A stretch of 64,000 nucleotides of DNA from Cristatella mucedo (GCA_009760855.2 WPIO01000119.1:1174001-1238000); one strand, 5' to 3'; positions 22,206 through 33,599 are shown, numbered from the stretch's first letter. The notes: generated by a model from the letters alone, not told the origin. Numbers and translations: made by a program.

Positions 22206-22493
22206 GCCCATGTATGTATGTATGTATGTATCTCCGTCTATACTCCACGAAGTCATAAAGACTATGTGAATGTTACGCAGGAGAGTTTTGTATAGCGCAC
22301 TCACAGCCTAAGCGGCTTTAATTACGCATTCAATAGCCAACAGACTTTGTCTTCCGTAACAAAGAGAAAGTGGGAAGCATGGCAGAGTCAGGAGAGCAGT
22401 TGAGGTAGTGAGTAACATGGAAGTAGCACCTCAGGACTGCTGGAAAGGATGAGCCATAGTCGGCAGCAGGAGAGTAGCTGTCGTTGCGTAAGA
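22206..22493 (-). mobile_element. LINE B 3' fragment inserted in LINE A
   Basis: Minus-strand LINE B end: the tail at the left is (TACAT)n-like (GTATGTATGTATGTATG variant). The 3' UTR (GGAGAGTTTTGTATAGCGCA) and the C-terminal coding remnant (CAGGAGAGTAGCTGTCGTTG) follow. LINE A reads directly on both sides (KDAMP / TLILKFISQSKN). Confidence 0.8.
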
Positions 22494-22586
22494 AACCTTA
22501 TCCTGAAATTCATCTCCCAGTCAAAGAATTCTGCTATTCCTCTAGACCCTATTCCCACGGTGGTAATTTTACGATGCTTATATCTG
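22494..22586 (+). mobile_element. LINE A nested copy, segment 3
   Basis: Encodes [23 protein letters not shown] and the start of ILRCLYL, the RT thumb-proximal entry region (family: [20 protein letters not shown]). It ends at ATCTG, where the LTR element and short unexplained flanks interrupt it. Confidence 0.75.
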
Positions 22587-22611
22587 GGGAATATGCAAGC
22601 CTGGGTACATA

Positions 22612-23329
22612 TGTACCCAAGCTAGGTTCGGTTGGCTGGGACAGGACGGCTGTAAGGATCACCGGCTAGGCCGGGGTCTGACCTACGGCATGGCCTGATG
22701 TGCAGTGACGTGAGGTCACCGGGGCTCTTTGGTAGGAGAAGTTGGCCGAGTAAGTCATGGTGTTGGAGGCTCCCCGTCTCGCCGAGTTATGCACCTGAAT
22801 GGTTGCAGGCGTGCTCCCGCGATGCGGCCACGCATGCAAGGCGACGAGTGCTCAAGGCCCGAGCGGAGCTGGATAGCACGCTAGCTGTTGTGACTTATAT
22901 ATTCCGCGTTCCCCGTGTAGCGTGTTCGTGACCCCCCGTGTATTGGCGTCTTTTGGCGGAAGCTCTCAACTGTTGTGGACGTCTGCTAAGTCTGTCCCAG
23001 AATACTGTGCTAGCCGGATCTTGTATGGCGTACGCTTGTACTGGTGAGACGGAGGCCGGCAACGGTGTGACGGTGGAAGCCGACTGACCAACGAACACGT
23101 TTGTTCGCGCTTGCTGCATCGTCTTGCGTCCCTATAGTGTACTTTGTTTAGGACCCTCCCTGTAGACTTTGTTTAGTTCCCCTGTTGTTGGCGCATGCGT
23201 TATTATAAAGAGGTTTAACCTGACGGCCGCTCGTCTTACCCTGGCTCAGCGGCATGGCGAGCGGCAGCGTGGCCGGAGTATAGCGGGGGTTCGGCGGCAA
23301 CTAGCTTTTGACCCCTGAGCGCGGCTAAA
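22612..23329 (+). repeat. 5' LTR
   Basis: TGTACCC...GGCTAAA, 718 bp. It contains a TATA-like TTATTATAAAG at about 23200. Its first ~11 bases are mirrored immediately upstream (GCCTGGGTACA at 22599-22609). Confidence 0.75.
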
Positions 23330-23331
23330 TT

Positions 23332-23352
23332 TTGGTGACCATGACGTGACGA
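23332..23352 (+). promoter_or_regulatory. Candidate primer-binding site
   Basis: TTGGTGACCATGACGTGA begins two to three bases after the LTR end, where a tRNA primer should anneal. The matching tRNA was not determined. Confidence 0.5.
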
Positions 23353-24458
23353 ATTTTTTTTTAGCAACCTTCTGTTTCGTGTACGTAATTTTTGTTTTCA
23401 ACGTGTGTACATGGATAGTGGTTTTGGGCGGTATATTGAAAACGCTGCCGGTAGCAGCTATTACCGTGTGGTGCTGACCTCACTGAACCGGATGAGTAGG
23501 CTAGGTCAGTCGATTGGGCGCTCCTTATTGGTGGGTAGTCGGGGTCATTAATTTTCAGCAATGGCTATGGCAGCTGGAAAACAGGTAGGTATAGTCGTTT
23601 CAGTCCGTGCCAGGGAGAAGAACTGCAATTCATAGCATGCGTGCCTATGCTGATTCGGGTCGAAATAACACGATTGGTTTAAGTTGTAGACAATAGCAAT
23701 TTTGGGCTCAGGAAAATCAGCTGCTGAAAGCCAGATTGGCTCTTGGTCTGAAGGCTGCCTGCTGTCGACACTGTATGCGACTTGCACGAATGCAGCGTGA
23801 ACGATCCAGGTGGAGGCTACTGATTGTCATCGACCCACTGCCACATACCACCTGCATCATCGCCATGGAACGACCAAGCCGAGGAGTTGAACCAGCGACG
23901 ACTGCCGCCAGAGGATCAGACAGCAGCCCTGTGGGCTCCCAGATGAACTAGCCCCATCGGAAGCCAACTCGTTATTGATGGAATGTTCATGTGCTGTGCC
24001 GCGCGAGCCATTAAGAGTGATGGTGCCCTTGGTCTGTTTTGTGTTGTAGGGGAGGATCACGTTGACTCCGATCCCATCATGCAGCAATGAGAGTTGGAGA
24101 TTTGCAGTTAACAAGGCTCATCTGAGAAGCAATTCGACCGATGCATGCTGACGCCAAGAGAGGACATCGACTAGACAGTACGGCACCCGGAGCAGCAACA
24201 TACATCTTCACTGAACTGGATCTTCTGCGAGAACTTTGTAGCTTAGCGATTCTTGTATAGTGCAGCACGATTAATTTAGTAACCACAACTTGTGTAAACT
24301 TGAATTTTGTAACTTCGACATTTTGTAACCGCGTTTAGGATACGGCTTGTTCGGCAGCCACTAGTTAGCATGTTCAAGCCTCTGTGATGGCTGCATGTCT
24401 CGACCTGTGGTGGGCCTATAGCAGACACGAGGATGTGTCTCCCCCGGATGCTGACATA

Positions 24459-25173
24459 TGTACCCAGGCTAGGTTTGATTGGCTGGGACAGGACGGCTGT
24501 AATGTGGTAAGGGTCACCCGCAAGGCCGGGATCTGACCTACGGCATGGCCCGATGTGCGTTGACGTGAGGTCATCGGGCTCTTGGGTAGAGAAGTTGGCC
24601 GAGTAAGTCGTGGTGATGGAGGCTCCCCGCCTCACAGAGTTATGCACCTGGATGGTTGCAGGTGTGCTCCGGTGATGCGGCCACGAACGCGAGGTGACGA
24701 GTACCCAAGCCCGAACGGAGCTGGATAGCACGCTAGTTGTTGAGACTTGTATATTCCGCGTTCCCCGTGTAGCGTGTTCGTGACCTCCACCGTGTTTTGG
24801 CGTCTTTCGGTGGAAGCTCTGGACTGTAGTAGTCGTCAAATCGGACTAGCCAAGCAGTTACTCAGCCAGCCGGGTCTTGTACGGCGTACGCTCGTACTGG
24901 TGAGACGGAGGTCGGCGACGGTGTGACGGTAGAAGCCGACTGACCAACTAACACGTTTGTTTGTGCTTGCTGCGTCGTCTTCGCCCCGATTGTGTACTGT
25001 GTTTAGGACTCTCCCTATAGACTTGTTTAGTTACCCTGTTGTTGGAGCATGCGTTATTATAAAGAGGTTTAACCTGACGGCCGCTCGTCTTACCCTGGCT
25101 CAGCGGCATGGCGAGCGGCAGCGTGGCCGGTGTATGGCGGGAATTAGCTTCTGACCCCTGGAACTCGGCTAAA
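24459..25173 (+). repeat. 3' LTR
   Basis: TGTACCC...GGCTAAA, 715 bp, a direct repeat of 22612-23329. The sequence just before it (CCCCCGGATGCTGACATA) is not a convincing polypurine tract. Confidence 0.75.
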
Positions 25174-25284
25174 GCAGTAGCAGTCAAAGCGGGCGGCCTG
25201 AATAGCTACGGCAACAGGTTGGCTTGTTCGGACTACGCCGAAAGGCTACGATAGCAACCTAACGTTGCTGCGTGGGAGCTGGGA

Positions 25285-26593
25285 TAGCTGGCGTAACTGC
25301 TGCCGTGCATAAATGGCATAATAAATATGTCCTTAGCCTCGGATCATATCTCAGACCTTTTCAAAAGGCTCTTGTTAGGCCAATAATTAAGCAAGAACGC
25401 CTGATCAAGAGGAATTGAGCAGCTTACGTCCAGTCACCTTCTGCCGCCGTTCCTATCAAAGACACGCGAACGAGTTTTGGCAGACTAACAAAACTTTTGT
25501 GTTAAGCATCAAACCTAGCAAGTTTGTTACAGTCTGGGTTTAGAGATAATCACCCACAGAGTCAACTATACTTGGTGAACAAGGACCTTCTCAGGAATAC
25601 AGACTTGGGTAAAGTCTCTCTGTTTGATCTATCGGCAGAATTTTATACTATTGATCACAATGTTCTTCTTGAGCGTCTCACATCTCGCCTTGGCATTGCT
25701 GGTACTGCACTACAACCGCACAGGTAATGTATCAGTAGGAGACTCCAGAATATTGATGTGAACGGACAAAGACCATCCAAAGAACCACTTTAGTGCAGCG
25801 GTTCCTCAGGGTTCTGTGCTCGGTTCACTTCTTTTCACATTTTATACTCCCCCTCTCGCCGATGTGATCGCCAAGCACAATCTAGGCTTTCACTTCTATG
25901 TAGATGGCACTAAGTTGTACCTTTGCTTTAACCCCTACCAGCCCTCGAACACGAATTCACTACACACCTTTGCTGCATATATTGATTAATGACATCCGCA
26001 CGTGGATGGCACCAAACGCTTTAAATTGAATGACGACAAAACCAACTTACCAGGTTTATGCAAACTATGTGGAATCAAGATATTGGAAAACCTGACGCCC
26101 AAAATCGGCTCGGCCAGCATATCTCCTGTTGAATTTTCACGTAATCTAGGTGTCTTGTTCTAAAAAGAATTTTTATTAGACGAAAACCTCCAGCTCTGCA
26201 GTCAAGTCTACCTTACTTTCAGCTCCATAACATGGCTAAAATTCGGTCTTGCTAAGATAGAGATGCTGCATTTGTGACATCTCGTCTCAACTTCAGTAAC
26301 TCACTGCTTGCTGGTCTCCTGGCCTGTGCAATCCCGGGCTTGCACTTTGTGTAAAACTCTGCAGCTAGGCTCGTCTGTCGTGAGCGTTGCAGTTGCCCTA
26401 TCACACCACTTCTCGCTGACCTACACTGGCTACCAGTCCAGCAGCGTATCGAATACAAGGTTGTGTTACTTGCTTTTAGTTTCCTTCATTCTCTGGCGGC
26501 AGCCCTCTATTCAGAACTGCTGACGCCACCAGGCGAAGAATTGTACAGGCCTCTTTTCTGCCTCGAATCTTATAACCATACCTCGTACGTACC
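25285..26593 (+). mobile_element. LINE A nested copy, segment 4 (reverse transcriptase)
   Basis: Resumes at the INMSLASDH block and continues through a decayed RT: DLLRNTDLGKVSLFDLSAEF-YTIDHNVLLERL (motif A, DxAxF changed), [21 protein letters not shown] (YADD mutated to YVDG) and ITPLLADLHWLPVQQRIEYK. It breaks off near the PRTN block at about 26593, where a LINE B copy begins. Confidence 0.8.
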
Positions 26594-28545
26594 TGTTCTT
26601 TACTAAAAAACTGTGCGTCACAGCCGAAAATGTTTCGTCTTTCTTTACTACAAAAAGCGTGCACATTCATGCGTCCATTAAGGCCCCTCCGACTACAGCA
26701 AATGCGGAATCGCAACCTGTGAGCTTCGTTAAAAGGTTTTCCGAGGTTCCTGTATGCGATGTGGCTACCGTAATAAGGTCTTGCAAAAAGAGCTTGTCTC
26801 CTGGAGACCCTATAATACCATTATCTGTGTGGTCATCACTGGCAGACCAACGTAGCCCAGACATAACCGAGATTTTTATTGCTTTTTTGAGAAAAGGCTC
26901 TTCCAAAAGTCCTTCAAATCGGCAATCGTTAGGTCCATACTTAAAAGCCTGGATTAGATACAAAAGTCCTTGCAAGCTATCGTCCAGTTTCTCTTTCTTG
27001 TCAAAAATCATGGAAAAGTGGTTCCTAAGCAGCTGGTTGAACATATTGAAAAGAATGAAATGTCAAAAACATTTCAATCAGGTTTAAGAGGCAGAACTCC
27101 AGCGAAACTACTCTCCTCCGTGTTAACAATGACATTCTACATGGCAACGACGACGGGAATGTCACTGCCCTAGCTCTGCTAAATCTGTCAGCTGCCTTCG
27201 ACACCATTGATCACAATGTTCTACTTGAACGATTGAGAACAACGTTCGGTCTTGCAGACAAGGCAACGGCGTGGTTTAAATCCTACTTGTCTGATCGAGT
27301 TCAATCCGTTTCGTGTGGGGGTCATTTGCCATACACGAGCCGGGTCACATGTGGAGTCCCTCAGTGGTCCGTACTCGGTCCATTGCTGTCCTCCATTTAT
27401 ACTCAACCTCTGGGAAAAGTGATTGAGGCCCATGGAATAGGATATCACTTTTATGCTGACGATACTCAGCTGTATTTGTCATTCAAACAGTCGGAATCTG
27501 CTGCAGCAACTGAGAAACGGAATGCTTGCCATGCCGAAATTCAATCTTGGATGTCTGAAAACTTCTTGAAACTAAATGACGATAACACCAAACTGCTGCT
27601 CATAGGACACTCTAAGCATGTCGCTGGATTAAAAGGCTTTGCTCTTCTAATAAGTGATGCTATTGTGCGACCAATATCACGTGCTCGAAATTTAGGTGTC
27701 GTTTTCGACAGCTGCCTAAATTAAAAAAGATCCATTCAGAAGAATGCTTCTGCAGCTAGCTATCACGTCCGATCCCTATCCAAGATTAGGAGCTGTCAGT
27801 CCTTCACTGTATTTTGCAAAGCATTAAAATAGCTCCTTAGTCCTGTCTCGACTTGATTATTGTAATTCCTTTTTGGCTGGGCTACCAAAGAAAGCTATTA
27901 GGCCACTGCAGCAGACTATGAATATGGCTGCAAGGCTAGTCTTCAAGTCCCAGCGGTTTGAGCACGTGTCTCCTTTGCTAAAAGAGCTAGGATGGTTGCC
28001 TGTTGAGCAACGGATACAGAGCAAAGTTCTTACGCTGACCCACAAGGCCAGCAACGGCTTAGCTCCTTCGAACATAGCTGAACTGCTTCACCAGTTTCAG
28101 CCTGTTCGCGCCCTCAGGTCCTGCGTGGACAATAAATTAGCTGTTTCATTCCTCCGCTAAAAGACCGTTGGCAACAGAAGTTAACTCTGCAAGCCCTAGA
28201 CTGTGGAACTCGCTTCCACAATTCTTACGCAACGACAACTACTCTCCTACTGCCGGCTATGGCTCATCCTTTTCAGCGGTCCTGAGCTGCTACTTCCATG
28301 CTACTCATGACCTCAACTGCTCTCCTGACTCTGCTATGCTTCTCACTTTCTCTTTGTTGCATGAGACGAAGTCTGTTGGCTACCGAATGCGTACCAAAAG
28401 CCGCTTAGGCTGTGAGTGTGCTTTATAAAATTCTCCTTCATAACACCCACCCAGTCTTTATGGCTTTGTGGAGTTACAGAGGGAGATACAGTATAAATAT
28501 AAATATAATTCATTTATCTAGTACATTACATTACATTCACTGACG
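26594..28545 (+). mobile_element. LINE B, RT-containing copy
   Basis: The longest LINE B copy here. Frames give FTTKSVHIHASIKAPP, VCDVATVIRSCKKSLSPGDP, then (frame shifted) LSAAFDTIDHNVLLERLRTT (motif A), AWFKSYLSDRVQSVSCGG, GVPQWSVLGPLLSSIYTQPL, FYADDTQLYLSF (intact YADD) and FLKLNDDNTKLLLIG. After a stop at about 27722 it continues with LAGLPKKAIRPLQQTMNMAA and RLWNSLPQFLRNDN. The 3' end has the LINE B UTR and (TACAT)n at 28522-28540. The endonuclease is absent (5' truncation into LINE A). Two or more frame breaks make it inactive. Confidence 0.85.
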
Positions 28546-29240
28546 TCGGCCTGAGCGGCGGTGGTCTTACAAGCGGCAACGATGTGCCAGGCCGCGGCGG
28601 TGGTCAGCGAAGTGGCAGTGTTGTGCCAGGTGACAGGGGTGCGCCGCGAGGCAGCCGCGTGAGAGGTGAGTTTGTCCGCCGAAGAGGAGGTGGCGGGCGA
28701 CAGAGAGGCGTGGGCCAGAGTGGCGCATCCCCGGTAGAGACCGAGGCAGCACCGACGGTTCGTGAGAAGAATGTGCAGCACCGGTACCGGCAGAGGTAGG
28801 CGATGCACCCGCCAAAAAGGCGTGCGAGACGCCGGTCGAGGTCGTTCGAGAGCTGCTCGCCGAGCGACCGGAGGCAAAGGCGCAGGAGTTTGTGAGACAG
28901 TGGGCGGCGCGCACGGTGCAGTGGCTTCGGTCCTCGAAGCGCTTGCGGCGAAGAAGCGAGAGTCGCTAGCAGAGGGCAAGTGCGAGACGCCAGGACGAGA
29001 GACGGGCAAGGTGACAGCTGCCACGGTCCGGAAGACGATAACTGCGGGAATTCGTACCACGACGACAGCCGGCAAAAACGAGACTGCTAAAAAGCATGGG
29101 GTAGGAGGAGGCATGGACCTAACCCCGGGCTATATGCCCCAGCGGTGCAAAAAGACTGGTGGCCGATACCGCTGTCTGATCGCCAAAGGCCACGATTCCG
29201 CGTGCCCCCTCCGTGCGGCGAGGCTGTGAGATAGCCTGAC
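28546..29240 (+). other. G+C-rich, CpG-rich gene-like stretch of unknown origin
   Basis: Composition changes abruptly after the LINE B tail. The plus frame at 28548-28800 is Gly/Arg-rich (GRGGGQRSG, RRRGGGGRQRG). An overlapping frame at about 28790-28960 gives an Ala/Glu/Arg-rich helix-like run (ETPVEVVRELLAERPEAKAQ). A third open frame covers 28762-29229. No family is recognised. The RGG-like text may simply reflect composition; a retroelement gag or a decayed host exon are alternatives. Confidence 0.3.
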
Positions 29241-30729
29241 CGTCTTTGAAGACGGCATGTGCTCTTCAACGACCTACGAAGACGGTGGCTTAATTTTTTT
29301 CTCGTACTTCAAGGTTTTGTATTCGTCTGCCTTTTTGGCCGTTCCACGTGACTTGCGATTGTGGGATCACGAAGTCCATGTGGTCCAAGTGCAGGATCGT
29401 GGGATCACCGGTTCATGTGGTCCGAGTGCAGGACGGTATGAAGTACTCAAATGCGATACTCAAAGGCTACTTACGCATTATCTAAAGCTACGAAGGAATT
29501 TGTTAAAGACTTCAGATTTGAAATGGAGGTATTGCGGTACACCTGCCGTAGAGAATGCCTAGGTCTTCTACCAGTTTGCTGTTAACGATGAACTTTCAGC
29601 TATCTAAAGGCGTGCAGCGACTGCTCAACCATACCGCAATCCTCCTAAATGTGAACCGATCGAAACAGATAAAGAGACGGGTACTTGTATCCATTGTGAA
29701 GCAGCTTGGGTTCGAGGCTCCCATAGGAGCAATAAATGAAGAGACACAACGAACTCAGCACACGGGCGATTGCTACTGCCTAGAGCAGACTTTTTAACAG
29801 TTCGGCAGAAGCAGAAGTCGGCTACAAGGGTTAGGCAGCGCGATTAGAAAGAGTAGTGGCGTTTCCTCAGGTCAAGTGCGCTCCTTTATCCGATACGGTG
29901 CACCACTTCAACCGAGACTGCAGTAACTCGACTGCATAAGCTCGATGTGCCGATTGACAAGGCCCGTGTGCCTAAGACGTGGCACAACTTTGGCCGGGTC
30001 ACAACAATCTCTCAGAACTTGAATTGTTCAAGCCAAGAACTCTGGTCGAATATTTAAGGTCTTTTTTGGGATAACGAGAGCTACTTTCCTAAGCTCCACA
30101 AGGGTGCTTCAAATTGACGAAATGGTCTTTTGACTTTTAGGTTTCTGGGCTCGTAATAGTTTCGACCGTAATGACCGTACCGTACCGTACGGTACCGTAC
30201 CATAATTAACGTGTGAAGCTTCTACAATTTGTTCCGTGCGCCCAATGCCTCTGCCTGTACTTTTCAAGCGCTGCAAGGACTAGCTTCTTTTAAGTGCTGC
30301 GTGCTTATGGAGACGGAATAAATGTCGAGAAATGTCACTGTAAGAATGTACCTGACATTTGGTGCCATACAATTTGGGTAGTTGCCAGAGACACGTTGCA
30401 AGTATTTTGATTTAGCTCAATTAATTTCAACAAGATTGGGGAATATTGCCGTACAGTCTAACTTATCTTAATTTAAATCTTATCTAGTTTTCGATTTTCA
30501 CAGCATTTAACGGACAAGGCATTAAGCATTTACAAGCAGAATATCCTGGTTGCCCGGCACAACAATGGCATTTGGAAGGGAAATAACCTGTCGGACTAGC
30601 TTAGTTGTGAAGCAGTACTTCATTTAATTTAACAGAAGCAAGTACAGACATCTATCTGATGAGGGAAAATACTCTCTCCAAAACATATTGCAATAAAACA
30701 AGCTGCTGATCACTACCCAGCAGCATTAC
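29241..30729. other. No supported gene; ACCGT pentamer repeat at 30165-30202
   Basis: Short frames only (for example 29257-29562 plus, unrecognised). At 30165-30202 a run of ACCGT/GGTAC pentamers contains the 14-bp palindrome GTACCGTACGGTAC. Confidence 0.4.
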
Positions 30730-32600
30730 TACCAAATCGTTTTGCTAGCGGAGTTACTCTGCGGCTTGAACTAAACGATACATAAAAAAAGCCTTGATTA
30801 GATAAAGAGGTCCTTGCAAATTATTGCTCTGTTTTTCTTCTTGCTTTTTTGCCAAAGACTCGTGAAAAAGTTGTCGCTAAGCAGCTGATAGCACACATTG
30901 AAAACAATTAAATGTCAGATAAAAGTCAATCTGGGTTCTAGCGGCAGCACTCCACTAAAACGGCTCTCACCCGCTCATCCAATAACATCCTATGCTGCAA
31001 CGATGATGGGAAAGTCACTTCCCTAGCCCTGCTATAGCTCTCCTCGACACCAGTGATCTCGGCGTCCTAGTGGAACGATTGTGAATAACGATCGGTCTGG
31101 CAGAAGAGGCACAGGTGTGGTTTAAATCTTACTTGTCTGAGCGTATTCAATCCGTGTCGTGTGGGGGTTAGGTCTCATCCGCCAGACCAATCACCTGTTT
31201 AGTTCCTCCAGGATCCGTTATCGCTCCCTTGCTGTTTTTATTTAAACTCAAACTCTGGCAAAAGTGATTAAGGCAATGGAATAGGATATCACTTTTATGC
31301 TGACATTACGCATCTGTATGCTTTATTCAAACCTGTAGCTTGAGTTATCGTCGCGAACTGCACAGACCACTAGCCGACGAGCAACACCACCGGTTTATTT
31401 CACCTACACACGGAGCAGCGCAAAGCACTACTCTCCTCGCCCCTATCGCCCACCCGAATGCCCCGACTCCCTTGTCATAACAATCACTAATAGCACGTCC
31501 CGGCTGCTTCCCACATTGAGTGTCACAGCATACTTGTACAGCGATCAGGGGCAGTGTTATCAATTAAATGAAACCACAAAACCGTCGGAGCCTGCTGCAA
31601 CTGATAAACTGAATCGTTGCCTTGCCAAAATTTGATACTGGATGCTGTAAAATTTCATGAAACTAAACATTGATAAAACTGAACTGCTGTTCATTGGAAA
31701 CCCTAAGCGTATGGTTGGGTTAGAAGACTTTGCCCTTCCACTAGGTAATAGTGTCGTGCGACCATCTCGGATTTTAGTTGTCGGAGTATAGTTGTCGTCT
31801 TGGACAGCTGCCTAAATTCGAAAGCTTCATTAAGAGAAACTGCTGCCACCAGTGGCCACCACGCCTGATCCCAATCTCAGATTAGGAACTATCTCCTACC
31901 GTGGCTGGCAAAGGATTTAACTAACTCCTTAGTTCTGTCTCGGCTAGATTATTTGTAATTTCGTTTTGGCTTAGCTACCAAAAAAAGTCAATGGGCCACA
32001 CCAGCTGACGATGAATATGATTGCAGGTCTAGTTTACAAAGCTCAGAAGTTCAACCACGTGTCTTCTTTGCCGAAAGAGCTTGGATGGCTGCCGATCGAT
32101 CATCGGATGCAGAGAAAAGTTCTTACATGTTTACAAAATTACCGGCATGAATCCTTCATAATTAGCTGAACTTTGGCACCGGTTTCAGGCTCCTCTGCCC
32201 TCAGGCCCTAAATGAGCAAGTCCCTTCCACTTAAAGACCGTTGGCGACAGAAGCTCGAGCTCTGCAGGTCCTAGACTGTGGAACTTACTTCAACGATTCT
32301 TAAGCAATGACAACTAACCTCCTGCTGCCGACTATGGCTCATCCTTTCCAGCCGTTTTGAGCTGCTACTTCCACGTGACTCACTACCTAAGCTGCACTCT
32401 TGACTTGGCTATGCATCTCGCTTTCTCTTTTTTCCGTGAGTAGAAGTCTGTTGGCTACCGAATGCATACTGAAAGCTGCTCTGGCTGTGAGCGACTTAAA
32501 CACAACTCTCATGCGAAACACCCACATAGTCTTTGTGGCTTCGTAGGGAGTTACAGGCGGATATAAATTGCATTAAATTGCATTGAACTAAATCTATTTC
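30730..32600 (+). mobile_element. LINE B, heavily decayed copy
   Basis: Parallel to 26900-28545 but with many stops and indels. Recognisable blocks include FLSGSSG-like and CGSTPLKRLSP sequence, AWFKSYLSERIQSVSCGG, YHFYADITHLYA (catalytic block mutated), WMLxNFMKLNIDKTELLFIG, GPRLWNLLQRFLSND and the 3' UTR at about 32460-32580. A solo LTR interrupts it at 31334-31578. Confidence 0.75.
31334..31578 (-). mobile_element. Solo LTR (245 bp) inside LINE B
   Basis: A TGTAGC...CCACA unit flanked by perfect 5-bp direct repeats AAACC (31329-31333 and 31579-31583). It interrupts LINE B exactly between sequence matching LYLSFKQ and SESAAAT. On the minus strand it carries AATAAA followed about 12 bp on by a GTGTTGC-rich stretch, the usual LTR polyadenylation layout, hence the minus call. 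It does not match the 717-bp LTR family. Confidence 0.72.
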
Positions 32601-32940
32601 TGGATTAAAGCTTTAAAACTGTAATAATGCACTTGTTAAGGTGCATTTAGAAAACTCCATTTTCTTTTTCGGATATTAGGTTCAGAAGTAACATGCGTCG
32701 ATACGTAACTATATTTTGAAAGGAATGGTTTGAAAAATAGGAAGCTCGGATCTTAATAAGACCATGATGGCAGCAGAATTTATAGTTAAATATTAAATAT
32801 TAAGAATCCCTATGTCGGCAAGATGATCAACGGAGGGCGATGTGATTTTCAAAGCATATTTTAAGTCCTGTCCTGAGAAGTTTTCCATCTTATGTAAATC
32901 GTTTGTCCCTTGCAGCAAATGTAAAATGCTTATAAAGAGA
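32601..32940. other. A+T-rich spacer, nothing recognised
   Basis: No coding or repeat structure beyond AT-rich runs. Confidence 0.45.
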
Positions 32941-33146
32941 TAATAATAATAATAATAATATACTTGATAAAGCGCCCTCAGAGAACTTAATCTCTTTCTA
33001 GGCGCTTTACATTTGCTGCAAATGGAAATACAATTGGATGGTAAGTAAGATCATGCTTGAAAAACAAACAAAATGAATAACATGGTTAGGGGTGACATGT
33101 ACAGGGTCAGTATGCAAATGTGGTTAGTGGCAGCATGCACAGATTA
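32941..33146 (-). mobile_element. LINE A 3'-UTR and tail
   Basis: (TAA)n, CTTGATAAAGCGCCCTCAG, the hairpin, then the LINE A 3' UTR (GATCATGCTTGAAAAACAAA, GCAGCATGCACAG). It ends abruptly in an opposite-facing tail. Confidence 0.82.
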
Positions 33147-33196
33147 AGTTCTCGTAGGGCGTTATTACAAATGTATTATTATTATCATTATTACAT
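33147..33196 (+). mobile_element. Opposite-facing L2-type tail fragment
   Basis: ATTAAGTTCTCGTAGGGCG followed by TTATTACAAATG and (ATT)n is the distal half of the hairpin and tail in plus orientation, fused head-to-head with the preceding minus-strand 3' UTR. Confidence 0.6.
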
Positions 33197-33599
33197 CGAC
33201 ATCACGAATGCTGTTGGTCTTCAGGATTAGCATGCACAAATTATATTGTAGAGGTCTTCAGCTTAAAGCTCGGAGGGTTGACGAGCATGAATGCCGTGCA
33301 GCACGAACGGATAGCAAACGAAGTCACTGACCTCTCTACAAGATGTAATTGAATTCGTTAGGTTCTTCTCTTCCCTACACGCGTGCGAGCCGGAGGAGGA
33401 CAACCTATCCACTCACGGCTGCGAGGGCTGAACAAGAGCCCCAGCTGAACAGGAGCCCTGCGGAAAAAGATCACATGACCGAGTGGCCATTCACGCAAGC
33501 CTCCGCCACATTAGCGGTGAGTACCCGGATGTAGAGGCGTTAGGCACTCCTGCCCTGTAAGCCGAGAGCTGGGCTGCACGGTGGCGACACTACGCCCAC
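33197..33599. other. Unassigned sequence
   Basis: G+C-richer, without a recognised family. It abuts a truncated LINE A RT on the right. Confidence 0.4.

Larger units (their letters stand above)
22612..25173 (+). mobile_element. LTR retrotransposon, internally deleted, inserted in LINE A
   Basis: Two direct LTRs (22612-23329, 718 bp; 24459-25173, 715 bp) flank a 1129-bp internal region. The 5' LTR is followed at once by TTTTGGTGACCATGACGTGA, close to the TTTGGTGACCCCGACGTG primer-binding region of many animal Gypsy-type elements. The internal part is too short for gag-pol. The longest frame (23736-23951) shows no protease, RT or integrase motif that I can recognise. The element is therefore a deletion derivative or a non-autonomous form. 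Short extra flanks (22587-22611 and 25174-25284) remain unexplained. Confidence 0.75.

Noticed and set aside
28584-28799. RGG-box RNA-binding protein
   Set aside because: Gly/Arg richness follows from G+C composition, neighbouring frames are equally open, and there is no start, splice or domain support.
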